Shown: positions 10,430 through 20,644 of the stretch, piece after piece
Layout: every line of letters begins with the position of its first letter
Numbering within the stretch: position 1 is the first letter of the stretch
Origin: Prorocentrum cordatum
Lineage: Eukaryota > Sar > Dinophyceae > Prorocentrales > Prorocentraceae
Direction of reading: 5' to 3'
Assembly: GCA_963575745.1 (NCBI GenBank)
Contig: CAUYUJ010021073.1
Location: 1 to 64,000 of the forward strand
DNA: 64,000 nucleotides
Translations under genes and position numbers: made by a program
The notes under the pieces: generated by a model
The model's database searches: none
What the model was told of the DNA's origin: nothing
What the model saw: only the letters and a program-made list of their open reading frames with translations

Positions 10430-12135
10430 ATGTATCCTTCCTGAGTCCTCCCCTCAGGAAGGATTCATTAACAGGCACTCATTAATAAGGACTCCTTAGA
10501 CAGGATTTCTTAGTCAGGATTCCTTAGTCAGGATTCCTTTGTGTAAAGATTCCTTACTCCGGATCCCTTAATAAGGAATTATTCATGAAGGGTTCCTTCA
10601 TAAGGATTCAATACTAAGGACTCCTTAGTCAGGATTCCTATTGCAAGGATGCCTTATTAAGGATTCCTTAGTAATAAATCCTTCATGAAGAACCCTTGAT
10701 AAGGATTCCTTACCTAGGACTCCTAAAATAAGGATTCCTTAACCAAGACTCCCTAGGAACGATTCCGTATTAAGGATTCATTACTGATATTTCCTTATTA
10801 AGGATCCCTTCCTGAGGATTCCTTACTGAGGATCCCTTACTGAGGACTCCTTACTGAACATATCTTACTAAGGACTCCTTACTAAGGATCCCTTTTATAG
10901 CGATTCCTTAATACATTTTCCTAACTAAAGATTCCTGCGTAAGGATTCATTACAATATTCCTTCCTAAGCATTCCGAAGTAAAGGCTCCTGGTACGGAGT
11001 CCTTAATACAGATTCCTTGGTAAGGATGCCGTAGCAAGGAATCCTTAAAAATGATTCCTCTGCGAGCATTCCATACGTAGGGTTCCTCAGTAAGGATTCC
11101 TACTCAGGCTTCCTTAATCAATATTTCCCACTAAGGAGCCCTTGATAAGGATTCCTTGGTCAGTAAGGGTTCCCTAGGAACTGTTCTGCAATAAGGATTC
11201 CTTGCTAAGGATTCCTTACTAAGGATCCCTGACTGAGGATTCCTCACTAAGGACTCCTTTTTAAGGATTCCTGACAAGAGACCTGTTGCAGAAAACTCTT
11301 GAGTACAGACTCTTTACCAAGGATTTCCTTATAAGAACTCATGTGCAAGATTCCGTACCAAGAATTCCACAATAAGGAGTCCCTGATGGAAATTCCTTAG
11401 AACGGATTCCTTAGTAAGGTTTCTTTCATAAGGGCTCCTTGATAAAGATTCCTCAGTAAGGACTTCTCTACTCGAGAAATCATTAACAGAGATTCCTGGA
11501 TAAAGATTCCTTAGTAAGACTTCCTTAATAAGGACTCTTCATAATGAGCCCATCCGCTGGGATTCCTTCGTAAGAAGCCTGTACTAAGGATTTTTAAGTA
11601 ATGATTCTGTACCAAGGACTCCTTAGTTAGGATTCTGTACCCAGGAACCTTTAACAAGGATTCCTGAATAAGGATTCATCCGTACGGGTCCCTTAGTAAG
11701 GACTCCTTACTCTGGATTCCTGAATGGAGGTTCGTTAGAGAGGATTCCTCAATAAGGATTCCTACAAAGGGTTCACTCATAAAGATTCCCTGATAGGGTT
11801 TCCCGACTGAGGATTCCTTAATCAGGACTCCTTACTAAGGATTCCTTAGCACGGACTCGCCATTAAGGATTCCTTACTAAGGCTGCCTCACAATGAATCC
11901 CTTAGTAAGGACTCCTTGTTACAAATTCCTTACTATAAACGCATTACTATGAACTCCTTACTGAGGAATCCTCAGTAGTAAGGAAACTGCACTGCGGAAT
12001 CCTTAACAAGGAGCCCTTACGCAGTAATTCTCAATAAAGAACCCGTACTAAAGCGTCATTAGTAAGGGTTCCTGAATAAGGAATCCTTACGAAGGAATGT
12101 GTACCAAACAGTCCTTAATACGGAACCCGTAGGTG
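10430..12135. repeat. Palindromic 14-15-bp satellite P, block 2 (1.7 kb)
   Basis: Same consensus as 5940-6735 (AAGGATTCCTTACT and GAGGATCCCTTACT variants), about 115 degenerate units. Almost every unit has a self-complementary GGATTCC or GGATCC core. No coding potential. Confidence 0.85.
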
Positions 12136-12355
12136 GCTCAAAGACGGCCACAGTTGGCCAAACAACGCCCAAGACGGCCCTAAGACGGCGTCCCTTTATG
12201 ACGGCGCACTAGGGCCCAAAGACTGGCCATCACGCCATCGATGGGACCCCCAATGCTGTTTCAGTGGAGGCCGGCCAACATAATCCAAAGGCAACTTACA
12301 CGGTATCCATGTGATCCCCAGGGTAGTGAAGGCGAACGGTGTCCTCTGTGACGGT
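12136..12355. other. Short AAGACGGCC repeat and spacer
   Basis: AAGACGGCC recurs four or five times at 12140-12205. The rest is unremarkable. Confidence 0.5.
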
Positions 12356-12359
12356 ACTA

Positions 12360-12403
12360 GTATTCCTCCTCCTCCTCCTCCTCCTCCCTCTCCTCATCAT
12401 CAC

Positions 12404-12466
<63 letters not shown>

Positions 12467-12870
12467 TCCCGTCACCATCACCATCACCACCATCAGCAAA
12501 AGCATCAGCAGCATGATGACCAGTATCACCAACGCCCCATCCCTCCTCTTCATCATACACACCCTCATCAGAATCAAAACAACCACCATCACCCTAATCA
12601 ACATCAGCATAAACAGCATCATCATCATCACAATCATCACCCGCATCATCGTCGCAATCAGCATCCCCATCATCCCCATCATCAACACCATCATCTACAT
12701 TCCCATGATCCTCATCACCATCATCCTCATCGTCGTCAGCAGCACCGTCCCCATCATTACCATCACCACCAGTTGCATCATCATCCTCATCATCACCATC
12801 ATCGCCATCACCCTCATCACCATCATCATAACCATCATCACCACCATCATCATCACCCCTGCTTCCCAAA
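12360..12870. repeat. CAT/ATC trinucleotide array
   Basis: A nearly pure (CAT)n core at 12395-12465 with (TCC)n before it and interrupted CAT/CAA/CAG DNA after it. The plus frame gives poly-His and other frames poly-Ile, poly-Met or poly-Asp, so these open frames are artefacts. Confidence 0.9.
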
Positions 12871-13904
12871 TAACCCCATCATCCTCACCACGGCTCCCAC
12901 TAGCCTGGAAGAACGAGATGTCACGAGTGACGGCTTCCCGCGCCCCTCAAACAGACGGCGTCTATCGCGATGACGTGGTTTTGCAGGGAACGAAAGCCAA
13001 ACGAGTTGGTGCATGTCTGCGCACACCGGTGAATCGCAAACAGAGCCCGCTGTGGACAATGAGGTCCACAGACGATTGATTTGGTCATCGCTGCCTAACG
13101 CGCCAGGGGCTCTAAGGACTGACGGTTGGATCTCGAGACAAGCGTCGCCGACGCTTCGCTCAAAACAAAACTGCTGCGGAGAGGCGAGGGCGCAACTTCT
13201 GAGCGCCAAAAGCGCGGTCCCTGACTATACCGCAAGGGATCCACCAGCGAGAGCAAGATTCCTGATCAGCGAGAACACGATTCCTGAACGCATGATGAGA
13301 AAGTCCCAGGCGAAAGCGATTCTCGGGTGAATTGCGAGAAAGCCTCTCGCGAGAGCGCGATGCCTGAATAGATTATGAGAAGGTCTCGTGCGGGCGCCGT
13401 TGTTGTGGTGGTCCAGGGGCCAGGGTCGCAGGTTGGGCAGGAGGACTCTTCTGTATAAAAAACTGGTGCGAGCATCGAAGAGGGCGCGTCAGCTGGAATC
13501 AAAACACGGGGCACTTCAGAAATGAGACGTCGACTACGAAGTTGAAACTGTTCGCTCTCCGTTGCTCGCGCGTCAGGTCAGCATGTATACCCCACGGCGC
13601 GCGGGCATCCTGCGAAAAGACCCCATGAGATTCAGCCGCGCGTTCGCTCGAAAAGCTGCTGTCGCAACTGAACGCACCGAGGAAGGAGCCCGGCCGCTCG
13701 ATCGCGCCTCCGACCAAGACGTGCGATGGGCACAACTCGCTGGGGGAAGTATTACGGCGTTGTCCTCGTCTTCTCCCGGCAAGCATCCGACGGCAAACCC
13801 AGCTCACCCGAAATGCTTCACGTGCACATTCAGATACTGGAGGCTACTGTTCGTACGTCCGTCGACGACCGTCAACGCAACACTGCGGAACCATGGGCCG
13901 AAAT
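12871..13904. repeat. Mixed DNA with composite repeat R, locus 2 (13245-13430)
   Basis: At 13245-13430 the motifs 'agcgagagcaagattcctgat', 'aattgcgagaaagcctctcg' and 'gcgggcgccgttgttgtggt' repeat the R element seen at 2.8 and 15.9 kb. The rest shows no convincing exon. Confidence 0.55.
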
Positions 13905-14680
13905 AGTGCAATTTGGGGAATCCTATTGGACCCCTAACAAATCCTCAGGTTCCACTAGGGAACCGCCAGGGATCCTAGGAAAAGCCCCGGACTCTCTAGG
14001 GAATCCTCTAAACCCCCTTGGGGAATCATCAGGACCCCCCAGGAATCCTCAGGAAACCCTGGGATATCCTGATGAACCCTTAGGGAATCCTTCGGAAACC
14101 CTCGGGAATCATGAGAACCCCTAGGGAATCGTCAAGGATCCTTGGAGGAACCTGAGGACTCCGTAAGAAATCCTCAGGAATCCGTAGGGCAATGTGAGGA
14201 AACCAAAAGAAATCTACAGGAAGCCTTAGGGAATCCTCAAGAAGCCACAGGAAACCCTAACGAACCCCGTACGGCATCATCAGAAATGCCTAAGGGATCC
14301 TCAGGAATCTCTGAGGAATCCATCGGAAACCCTATGGAATCCTTGGGAAACCCTATGGAATCCTCAGGACTTCAAAGGAAATCATCTGGAACCGCTGGGG
14401 AATCCTCTGGAAACTCAAGAGAATCCCAGCGAAACCATGAGGATCAGTAATCGTGAGGACCCCAGGCAATGCTCGAGGTCCCGAAAGGAAACCTCGGGAA
14501 TCTCTGGGGAACCCCTGGGAAACCCTAAAGATTCCTCAGGGCATCCGAAAGGACCCTGAGGAATCCGGAGGAATCACCAGGGAATCCTCGGGAATCCTTT
14601 GGGGGTTCCTCGGAAATTCTTTGGAATTCTAAGGCTTCCCGAAGCAGTCCTCAGGAACTCCTCGGGAATCCTCAGGTTGC
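13905..14680. repeat. 15-bp GGGAATCCTCAGGAA minisatellite
   Basis: Degenerate units GGGAATCCTCAGGAA / CCCTAGGGAATCCTT, about 50 copies. The GGAATCC core resembles satellite P, so the two may be related. Plus-strand frames at 13726-14124 and 14142-14450 give Asn-Pro/Gly-Glu-Ser repeats and are not supported as genes. Confidence 0.8.
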
Positions 14681-14730
14681 TGGGTTGCTGGGTTGCTGGG
14701 GGGGAGGCCACCCTCAAAACCACCTTGTCC

Positions 14731-14774
<44 letters not shown>

Positions 14775-14780
14775 CCAAAA
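14681..14780. repeat. GCTGGGTT repeat plus (AAC)n microsatellite
   Basis: 'ttgctggg' three times at 14678-14702, then an uninterrupted AAC run at about 14730-14777. Confidence 0.85.
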
Positions 14781-15185
14781 TCATGTTAAGACTGTTCGCT
14801 CTTATCCGCTCACGTGCTAATCAATACGTATATCCAAAACCCTCGGTACCCGCCCTCGTCGTCTTCGATCGTAACCCCTTGGGGGCATATCTTCATTATC
14901 TGCAACGTGTATTTAGTGCAGCCCCTAAAACAAGGGAAGAGAGGACGGGTGGAAGGGGGAGGGAGAATAATGGAGCACGAGAGAAATTTGCAGGAGGGGG
15001 GACAAGGAGCAGTAAACAAGTGGTATAACCAGACGGGCAGATCGAGTGGGCAGACCCGTAGCGGGCAGGTCGGGAAGGCGGGCCCAGGCGACCAGGTCGA
15101 GCAGGCGGGTTGCTGAGGCGTGGGTGGTCCTGCATGAATCGCGAGGAATTCTCGAGCGATAGCGCGATTCTTAAGTAAATCGTGA
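14781..15185 (+). repeat. Composite repeat R, locus 3, with 'actgttcgctctta' leader
   Basis: 14790-14905 (gactgttcgctcttat .. ccctcggtacccgcc .. cttcgatcgtaaccccttgggggcat) recurs at 16196-16300. 14967-15180 repeats 2444-2790 without the MITE: 'ggagcacgagagaaatttgcagg' passes straight into 'ggagcag..'. This is the empty-site relative of R locus 1. Confidence 0.7.
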
Positions 15186-15675
15186 GAAAACCAGCGTGGG
15201 CCACGAAGGGCATAAAATCCGAGGCCACGGAGGGCAGCGACGGGGCCGCTGAGGGCAGCACCGGGGCCACGAAGGGCAGCGAGGGGGCCACAAAGGGCGA
15301 CAGCGGAGCCACGAAGGGCATGCATATGGGGCCACGACGGGCGCGAGCGAGCGGGGGCCACGAAGGGCATTCGTATACGGGGCCACAAAGGGCGACAGCG
15401 GGGCCACTGACGGCAGCAAAAGGGCCACGAAGGGCAGCGAGGGGGCCACGAAGGGCGACAGCGGGGCTACGAAGGGCATGCGTATGGGGCCACGACGGGC
15501 GCGTGCGAGCGGGGACCACGAAGGGCATATAATGCGGGGCCGCAAAGGGCAGCGACGGAGCCACTGAGGGCAGCAACGGGGCCAAGAAGAGCAGCGAGCG
15601 AAGGCGACCGCGGAACCAGTACGGGCAGCGAGGGACATCGAAGGCGGGCGAAGGGCAGCGAGCGGCGACTGCAGT
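15186..15675. repeat. GGGCCACGAAGGGC minisatellite
   Basis: 18-21-bp units of the type GGGGCCACGAAGGGCAGCGA. A longer sub-block with 'gcatgcatatggggccacgacgggcgcg' recurs about 157 bp later (15317 and 15474), indicating higher-order duplication. Periodic open frames in several phases. Confidence 0.8.
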
Positions 15676-15679
15676 CATT

Positions 15680-16090
15680 GACGTGCTGGTCGGGCGGGCA
15701 GGCCCCGACAGGCGGGTCGAGCGGGCGGGTCGTTGAAGCGTGAGTCCTGCTTGAACCGCCAGGCAATATGCAACGGGAGCGCGGTTCCTGAGTGTCGAGG
15801 ACCAGCATCTGAATACATTGAACATATTGTGAAGAAATACCAAGCGAAGCAGTTCGGTGATAAGTTGCAAGGAAGTTCCAAGCGAGCACGCGATTCTGCA
15901 ATACATGCTCAAAAAAATCAAGCGGGAGCCGCGATTCGGTGGTACATTGCCAGGAAGTCCCAAGCGAGAGCGCGATTCCTCAACAAATTGTGAGGAAGTA
16001 TCAGGCGGGGACTGTTGTTGTTCTAAGCCGGGAGCCAACGACACAGTTTGAGCTTCGAAACTTTCCCTGATGAAAAAACAAGGTGCGAGC
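15680..16090 (+). repeat. Composite repeat R, locus 4
   Basis: Starts with 'gtcgggcgggcaggccc', has 'gttgaagcgtgagtcctgcttgaa' and three 'aagtcccaagcgagagcgcgattc' type units, and ends 'gggactgttgttgttctaagc..ccaacgacacagtttg..actttccctga'. The end matches 2935-3010. Confidence 0.7.
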
Positions 16091-16195
16091 CCTGGAAAGG
16101 GCACTTCAATCGACAAAAATGAAATGTGCACCGGGCGAGGGGGATCAACAATAATCATTCTTCATTAAGGAAAGCTCAACAACAAGCATTTTAAG

Positions 16196-16324
16196 ACTGT
16201 TCGCTCTTACTGGCACGCGTGTCTTGCATTCCATATACCCCAACCCTCGATACCCGCCCACTTCGTCTTCGATTGCACCCCCTTTCGGGGGGAATCTCTT
16301 CCTTGTCGGCCACTGACTCAAGTG
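16196..16324. repeat. Second copy of the 'actgttcgctctta' leader
   Basis: Matches 14790-14905 (shared 'gactgttcgctctta', 'ccctcgatacccgcc', 'cttcgattgcaccccctttcgggggg'). Confidence 0.65.
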
Positions 16325-16740
16325 TGAAGAAGACTCGAGCGAGAGTGCCGTCCCTGAGTTCGGGAACCTCTCTGGCCAGGTGCTCTCGAAATACCTATGG
16401 AGAAACATCGAACGGGAGCCCTTGTCGCCGTGTCTGAGCCTCCACCAATTTGCCTGAATTGCAGGAAAGTCTCGAGTGAGAGCGCCGTTCCTGAGTTCGG
16501 GGGCGTTCTTGGCCAGGGGCTCTCGGAGGAAATCGTGAGGAAGTATCGAGCAGGAACCCTTGACGTCGTGTGGGCCTCCGCCAACTTAATTGAATTGCGA
16601 GGAAGTCTCGAGCGAGAGCGCCGGTCCTGAGTTCGGGGGCCTCTCTGGCCAGGGTGTCTCGGGGTAAATTGTGAGGATGTATCGAGCGGGAGTCGTTGTT
16701 GCCGTAGCTGGACCTCCAAGGGCCAACATTTTGGGTCAAG
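16325..16740. repeat. 136-bp tandem triplet of composite repeat R
   Basis: Three units with 'ctcgagcgagagcgccg' at 16334, 16471 and 16607 (spacing 137 and 136). Each holds one half with 'tcctgagttcgggggcc..ctggccaggg' and one half with 'gaggaagtatcgagcgggagc'. Confidence 0.8.
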
Positions 16741-17139
16741 CCAACGCTCGAGCGGGAGCCTCGATTTCAGAGAAAATGTAGCCGGCGTCGAGGCGAGAGC
16801 GCGCGGAACCGCTTCTGGAGATCAAAAATAATTAGTCTTTATCAAGGAATACTAAACAACAATAATGACAACAACAGTAACAACGACAACAACAATGCTA
16901 AGAGTTTTTAAGATGAATGTCGCTACCATACTAACGATAAGAATGATACTACTTATACGACCCAGCACCATCACCACGAAGACCACTACTACGACTGCCA
17001 CTACTACTCATGAGTCAATACTCATCCACCTGCTACCTCTTCCCTCTTCCTCCTCCCCCATCCTCTCCCGCCACGTCCTCCTAAGCATAACCGTCACAAA
17101 AATCTGAACCATTATCATTGTCATCCTAATCAGCATCAT

Positions 17140-17170
<31 letters not shown>

Positions 17171-17560
17171 ATCATTGTCATCATCAGCAGCACCATCATC
17201 ATCATCATCATCATCATCATCAGCATCATCGTCAATATCGTCAGCATCGCCATCACCATCCTACGCCTTCCTTCCACATCATCATCGTATCCATCATCAT
17301 GCTCATCCTCGACATCTCTCTTCCTCGTATGCCCCCCCTCTCACCTGTCATCAGACCTCGTCCTACAACAAATCCTACTAATCCTACTCCTGATCGCCAA
17401 AATCCTGATTCATCACCATCAACGTCGTCGTCTACCTCATCGTCATCGGCATCATCCTCGTCACCACTATCGGCAGTCTTGTCTTCGTTATCGCCATGGT
17501 CTCCATCGCCATCCTCATCGTCGTCACCGTCATCGTTGCATCTGTGCCTTCGGCCTGACT
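16741..17560. repeat. AAC/ACT and CAT/TCA trinucleotide arrays
   Basis: AACAACAATAATGACAAC at about 16855-16905, then CAT-type DNA at 17115-17545 with (TCA)n cores at 17138-17158 and 17193-17222. No gene seen. Confidence 0.8.
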
Positions 17561-17561
17561 A

Positions 17562-17730
17562 CGGGGGTGGACAAACCTCCCCTTAGTAAACCTCCCTTTA
17601 ATGAAAACGGCCTGGGACCGAAACCGACGGACCTGGACCCGCAAAAATGACGGCCGCGACGCCCTCTCGCAAACTGAAAACGGCCAATTCGCTAATCGAC
17701 TTGTCAGGGTAGGAGGTCTGTCCACCCCCG
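17562..17730. mobile_element. MITE-like TIR element, second family (M2)
   Basis: A 169-bp segment bounded by CGGGGGTGGACAAACCTCC (17562-17580) and GGAGGTCTGTCCACCCCCG (17712-17730): 19-bp inverted repeats with one mismatch. The inside has no ORF. I found no clear target-site duplication and no second copy, so the transposon call is an inference from the TIRs alone. Confidence 0.55.
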
Positions 17731-18312
17731 ATAATTACGGCCATGAACGGTTCGCAATACATTGACCCTCCTCGCAGCATGCGAATGCCAGAAAGGGAAA
17801 AGGCGCAACCTCCATCAACAGCATCAACAGCGTGCGCGTGTATCCTCCACCTCCTGGTCCTCCTCCTCCTCCTCCACCTCCTCTTCCGTCTCGTCATGAT
17901 GAGATGATTCCTCCCATATCTCCACTCGTTCCTGCTTTTCCTTCTGCTTCCCCCACTTCCTCACTCCCTCTTCCTATACCTCGTCCTCCTCCTCCCCTTC
18001 CCTTCCTCTCTCTTACTGCCATTGCTCCCCATCCCAATCCCAGACCTCCTCCCCCCTCCCTCTCACCTCCCGCCCACCCCTCCTCTGTCCCTCTCCCCCC
18101 GCCACCTGCCCCCCCCACTCCCACCACCTCCCCCCTTCCCTACACCCCCTTCCTGCCCCCCCCCCGAAGAAGGAGAGGACAGAGACGAGCCAGCAGGCAG
18201 CAACCAGGCGGGGCGAGACGGTCTGTCCTCGTGCCAGCCCAACCCGGCGACCTCCAAAAACTTAAACATCTCTTGGGCGTCGCTTTTTGGGGGACGATAA
18301 ATGGAGGGGGGA
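17731..18312. repeat. Pyrimidine-rich spacer
   Basis: CCTCCTCCTCC and CCCCTCCC tracts at 17845-18165. Proline/serine open frames on plus and glycine-rich on minus are composition artefacts. Confidence 0.6.
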
Positions 18313-18472
18313 TGAAGTCGGGCGTGTCCCCCTACAGGGGGATTTCCGACGAAACATAAGAAAGATTCAAAACATATTCCAAAATGGCCCGAAAGTACTC
18401 GAAAAAGAGTCCCCAGACTATTTTTTGACTATTTTTGAATATTCCCCCTGTTGAGGGACAGGCCCGACTTCA
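18313..18472. mobile_element. MITE family M1, copy 3 (opposite orientation)
   Basis: 160 bp with perfect 11-bp termini TGAAGTCGGGC / GCCCGACTTCA continuing as GTGTCCCCCTACAGGGGGA / CCCCCTGTTGAGGGACAG. Its reverse complement aligns with copy 2 over the core (CATTTTGGAATAT, GGAAATCCCCCTG). Flanked by AGGGGGGA (18305-18312) and AGGGGGGG (18473-18480), an 8-bp duplication that is weaker evidence because the site is a G-run. Confidence 0.8.
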
Positions 18473-18699
18473 AGGGGGGGGGGGAGAAAGGCGCCCTTCG
18501 CGGGCCCCCGAGGCCCCGCTTGGGGCCCTACATAAAGGGACCCGCTGGGGCCCCGAAAGGGTCCCTTTTGCTGCAGCCCTCGCCGCCCCCTGATGTGTCG
18601 CGACCCCATCTCAGAGGCGACGATAGGGGCGAATAGCCCAGGGGAGAGCAATACTGCAGGTTCGTGCCGTGTCGACCCTGGCGTTGGTTCCTGACACCG

Positions 18700-18810
18700 C
18701 GCTGGATCGTTCAACCTTGAACGATCGGCCGTCTCCGCAACGTCCGATCGTTCAACATCGACCGATTCTGGGCCGCCGTCGGCGTTCAACCTTGAACGTC
18801 GGCGGCGGGG
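18700..18810. other. Twin hairpins with a shared TTCAACCTTGAA core
   Basis: Hairpin 1: GATCGTTCAA (18705-18714), CC, TTGAACGATC (18717-18726). Hairpin 2: arms around GTTCAA (18784-18789), CC, TTGAAC (18792-18797), extended outward by GCCGTCGGC / GTCGGCGGC with two mismatches. A half-copy CGATCGTTCAAC lies between them at about 18746-18757. Function unknown; it could be a protein-binding palindrome or a remnant of a foldback element. Confidence 0.65.
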
Positions 18811-19200
18811 TCGCCGCTGGTCGACACGACGCGAACCTACCGTACATGTATCCAGGGGCGCCGATGATCTATATCGTTTATCAGGATCCAAACCATACTC
18901 TCTTTACATGTAGGGAATGTTATGCGGAATTCTTTTTTCGGGCTCACTTCCACTCAGTCAATTTACACATTCACCCATGCACCCATTCACCCATTTATTC
19001 AACCACGCGCCCACGCACCCGTTCACCCATTCACCCATTGACCCATGCACCAATTCACCCATTCACCCACGCACTCATTTACCCATTCACCCATTCACGC
19101 ATGCACCCATTCACCCATGCACCCATTCGCCCGTGCACCCATCCACCCATTCACCCATTGACCCATTCCCCCACGCATCCATTCACCCCAAATCGCCACA
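18811..19200. repeat. CACCCATT/CACCCATG minisatellite (18965-19190)
   Basis: Units CACCCATTCACCCATGCACC repeat over about 225 bp. Plus frames give His-Pro-Phe-Thr repeats, which I regard as artefacts. Confidence 0.8.
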
Positions 19201-20214
19201 TTTTGCGCTTTCCCCATTCATCGTGCGCGACTTGAAATGGATTCGCGTGAGCACAACTGCGCGGGGGACTCCGAGGTCCCGCCGTTCTGCACGAACGCAA
19301 ACATCTCGGGGGGGCACGCCCGCGACTCCGCCCAATCGCCCTCCTCCCACCTCCCCATCGCACTCTCCCTCCTCCTCCCCCCCTCCCCCCCCCCCTCCCC
19401 ATCGCTCTCGGGTTCGCATAAAAATAACAAATAGCTACACCTAAAACCCTCAACACTTAACCAATTGATCAATTGATCCTTAAGCCCGGGCCCAAATGGC
19501 TCCGGGAGACCACCCAAAAGGTTTTCCATGGGCCCCCAGGAGCCCTAGAGGCTTCAAAACAGTTGAAAAAAACAACCGAACAACTTCTGACCCGCAAACA
19601 GGCACAACGGCGGGATGGATCGAAGGCTCGACAAGCCAGGACGAAAGTCGCGACGCTCGCGAAGTCGGGGGCCGCCAGGAAATGATAATGCATAATGCAC
19701 AATGCACAATGCACAATGCACAATGCCACAATGCCACAATGCCACAATGCCACAATGCAGGAAGGAGGTAGGGAGGCACGTAGAAAAAGGGAGGAGGTTG
19801 AGGGGGGCGGGCGCTCAGAACTGATCCCCGGGAGACCCCCACTGGGGCCCGGGCGCGCCCAAGCGTCGAGCCGCGCCAAGTCGCGGCGACGCGGAGGGCA
19901 CCCGAAGACCAAGAAACCTCGAACGTCGGTCGATCGTCGAGGAGCCTTGCTGCGAGGGGGATTGGGCCGCCCCGGACGCGAGCAGGTAGGCCGCGCGCGC
20001 GCCCAGATGTCACCGTCGCCATCGTTGCCGCCGCCGCCCTCGCCCTCGCGGGCGACTTGCGACGGCGAGGAGGAGATGGAAGAGGGGGAGGGGGAGGCGC
20101 TGAACCTTTGCTCCGAGCGAGCACGAGACTGAAGCAGCGGAGTGGTCCCTGTCCGCGCACGTCGCGACCTTGCTTCCTCATCCTCGTCTCTCGACGGCAT
20201 CCCCCATTCATCCT
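19201..20214. other. Unassigned GC-rich spacer with a short CACAATGC array
   Basis: CACAATGCACAATGC / CCACAATG repeats at 19690-19760. The rest (19760-20160) is GC-rich with long frames on both strands and no recognisable domain. I could not support an exon. Confidence 0.4.
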
Positions 20215-20640
20215 CGTCAGCGTCGTCATCCCCCCCCTATCCCCCTTTCTTCCTCCTCCTCCGCCTCCCCTTTTCCTCCTCCTCCTCCTCCCCCCCATTC
20301 CCCGCCTCCTCCTCCTCCTCCTCCTCCTCGCCCTCCCCCTCCCAGTCCACCTCTGGCCCCCTCCTCCTCTCCTCCTCCTCCTCCCCCCCCTCCCCCTCCT
20401 CCCCCCTCCTCCTCCTCCTCCTCCTCCTCCTCCTCCTCCTCCTCCTCCTCCAACGCTACTGGCGGCTGGACAAATCCACGCCATTCCGAGAGACGGCGCC
20501 TCTGCGCCCGCGCCCCGGGCAAACCCCCGGGAAAATCGAAAGCCTCGCAGAGCACCTCTCCAGACCATCTTCTTATCCTCCTCCTCCTCCTCCTCCTCCT
20601 CCTCCTCCTCCTCCTCCCCCTCCTCTTCCCTCCTCCAGGC
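20215..20640. repeat. CCT/TCC pyrimidine tracts 3' of the methyltransferase gene
   Basis: (TCC)n at 20225-20345 and 20355-20450 and again 20575-20635, separated by about 125 bp of mixed DNA. On the methyltransferase coding strand this is (GGA)n directly after the stop codon. Confidence 0.85.
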
Positions 20641-20644
20641 AAGC

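Noticed and set aside
12296-13079. Poly-His, poly-Ile and poly-Met proteins
   Set aside because: Products of a CAT trinucleotide array in different frames.
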